Assembly (NCBI RefSeq): GCF_027213945.1
Contig: NZ_JAPWGW010000002.1
Coordinates: 124,001-188,000 of the forward strand
Origin: Henriciella marina
Lineage (GTDB): Bacteria; Pseudomonadota; Alphaproteobacteria; Caulobacterales; Hyphomonadaceae
Reading direction: 5' to 3'
DNA length: 64,000 bases
The notes under the pieces are model-generated. The model did not search any database and was not told the DNA's origin. It was given only the letters and a program-made list of their open reading frames with translations. The position numbers were made by a program, and so were the translations under genes. This document shows positions 63,688 through 64,000 of this stretch, in pieces (within the stretch, counting starts at the first letter, position 1; every line of letters starts with the position of its first letter).

Positions 63688-64000
63688 TTATTCCTTGCGG
63701 AAAATAACGCTCAGATTGTTGGCTGGCATGTCGACAACTGTCTCAAGCGTCAGGCCCGCCCGGACGGCTAGTGGCAGGACTTCCTGCACGAGGTCACGTA
63801 CACCCCAGCTCTGGTCGCGGCGCTTCAGGTCCTCGCTGAACGCGGCGTTGGACGGCGCGATCTCACCATCCTGCGCGAATGGTCCGTAGAGCATCAATTT
63901 GCCGCCCGGCTTCAGAAGGCGCCCCGCCCCCTTAATGAGACCTTCGGCGGCTTCGAACGGCGCGATGTGTACCATATTGGCACAGAAGATGCCGTCGAAG
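63688..64000 (-). CDS. DUF938 SAM-dependent methyltransferase-like protein, C-terminal part (runs off right edge)
   Basis: The last ~104 codons are present. Segments FDGIFCANMVHIAPFEAAEGLIKGAGRLLKPGGKLMLYGPF, SNAAFSEDLKRRDQSWGVRD and the end MPANNLSVIFRKE identify DUF938. The N-terminal SAM-binding motif lies beyond the window. The family's substrate is unknown. It ends 1 bp after the transporter stop, convergently. Confidence 0.88.
   Translation of the reverse strand, partial: FDGIFCANMVHIAPFEAAEGLIKGAGRLLKPGGKLMLYGPFAQDGEIAPSNAAFSEDLKRRDQSWGVRDLVQEVLPLAVRAGLTLETVVDMPANNLSVIFRKE

Overview
The window is a 64 kb chromosomal segment of a GC-rich alphaproteobacterium, most likely of the Caulobacterales/Hyphomonadaceae type. 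This is inferred from a PopZ-type polar organiser (DUF2497) in the order pcm-tolC-popZ-valS, a Caulobacter-like type II secretion locus with a neighbouring TonB receptor and surface lipoprotein, a PleC/DivJ-style PAS histidine kinase, CIRCE-controlled groESL, and many acyl-CoA dehydrogenase genes. There are no phages, insertion sequences, CRISPR arrays or rRNA genes. Three tRNA genes are present: Cys-GCA, Asn-GTT and Thr-TGT.

Layout. Positions 1-3774 (minus strand) hold valS (5' part only), popZ, tolC and pcm. Positions 4013-9253 hold a divergent acyl-CoA catabolic cluster: a phosphotransferase, two paired acyl-CoA dehydrogenases, an SDR and an enoyl-CoA hydratase. Positions 9623-26873 (minus strand) hold the dominant feature: a surface lipoprotein of two tandem beta-helix-like halves, a TonB-dependent receptor, a full type II secretion operon in the order gspC-D-E-F-G-H-I-J-K-L-M-N, and a small terminal lipoprotein that could be the pilotin. 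No gspO prepilin peptidase is in the window. This layout resembles the Caulobacter elpS/T2SS locus, where a phosphate-starvation lipoprotein is released in a T2SS-dependent way. Direct repeats resembling Pho boxes lie upstream of the lipoprotein gene, so phosphate control is a testable idea.

Positions 27284-34354 hold mixed genes: a beta-propeller-like lipoprotein, tRNA-Thr, an OmpA-C-like protein, a DUF1761 protein, metG, a conserved hypothetical, an M20 amidohydrolase and an epoxide-hydrolase-like enzyme. Positions 34477-37563 hold a periplasmic protein and a second acyl-CoA dehydrogenase pair. Then come a conserved hypothetical, pepN and a sensor kinase. Positions 43443-46919 hold a Mla/MCE lipid-transport operon (STAS-permease, ATPase, MlaD, auxiliary lipoprotein).

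Positions 47022-53775 hold small-molecule enzymes: a dipeptide epimerase, a CrtC/DUF7065-like protein, a glyoxalase-fold protein, two PaaI-like thioesterases, a Baeyer-Villiger-type monooxygenase, an SDR and a CsaA-like protein. Positions 53776-54679 contain no convincing gene: palindromic repeats and a hairpin-rich stretch of unknown nature precede CIRCE and groESL. After groESL come a secreted hypothetical, the two CoA-transferase subunits split by an atypical AT-rich 85-codon ORF, a YjdM zinc-ribbon protein, topoisomerase IB, a thiolase-like enzyme, a lipoprotein, a ZntB/CorA transporter and a partial DUF938 methyltransferase at the right edge.

Taken together, the catabolic genes (two acyl-CoA dehydrogenase pairs, hydratase, SDRs, monooxygenase, thioesterases, CoA transferase, thiolase) suggest use of fatty acids or alicyclic/terpenoid compounds. 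The secretion/receptor locus suggests scavenging of a macromolecular or phosphorylated nutrient.
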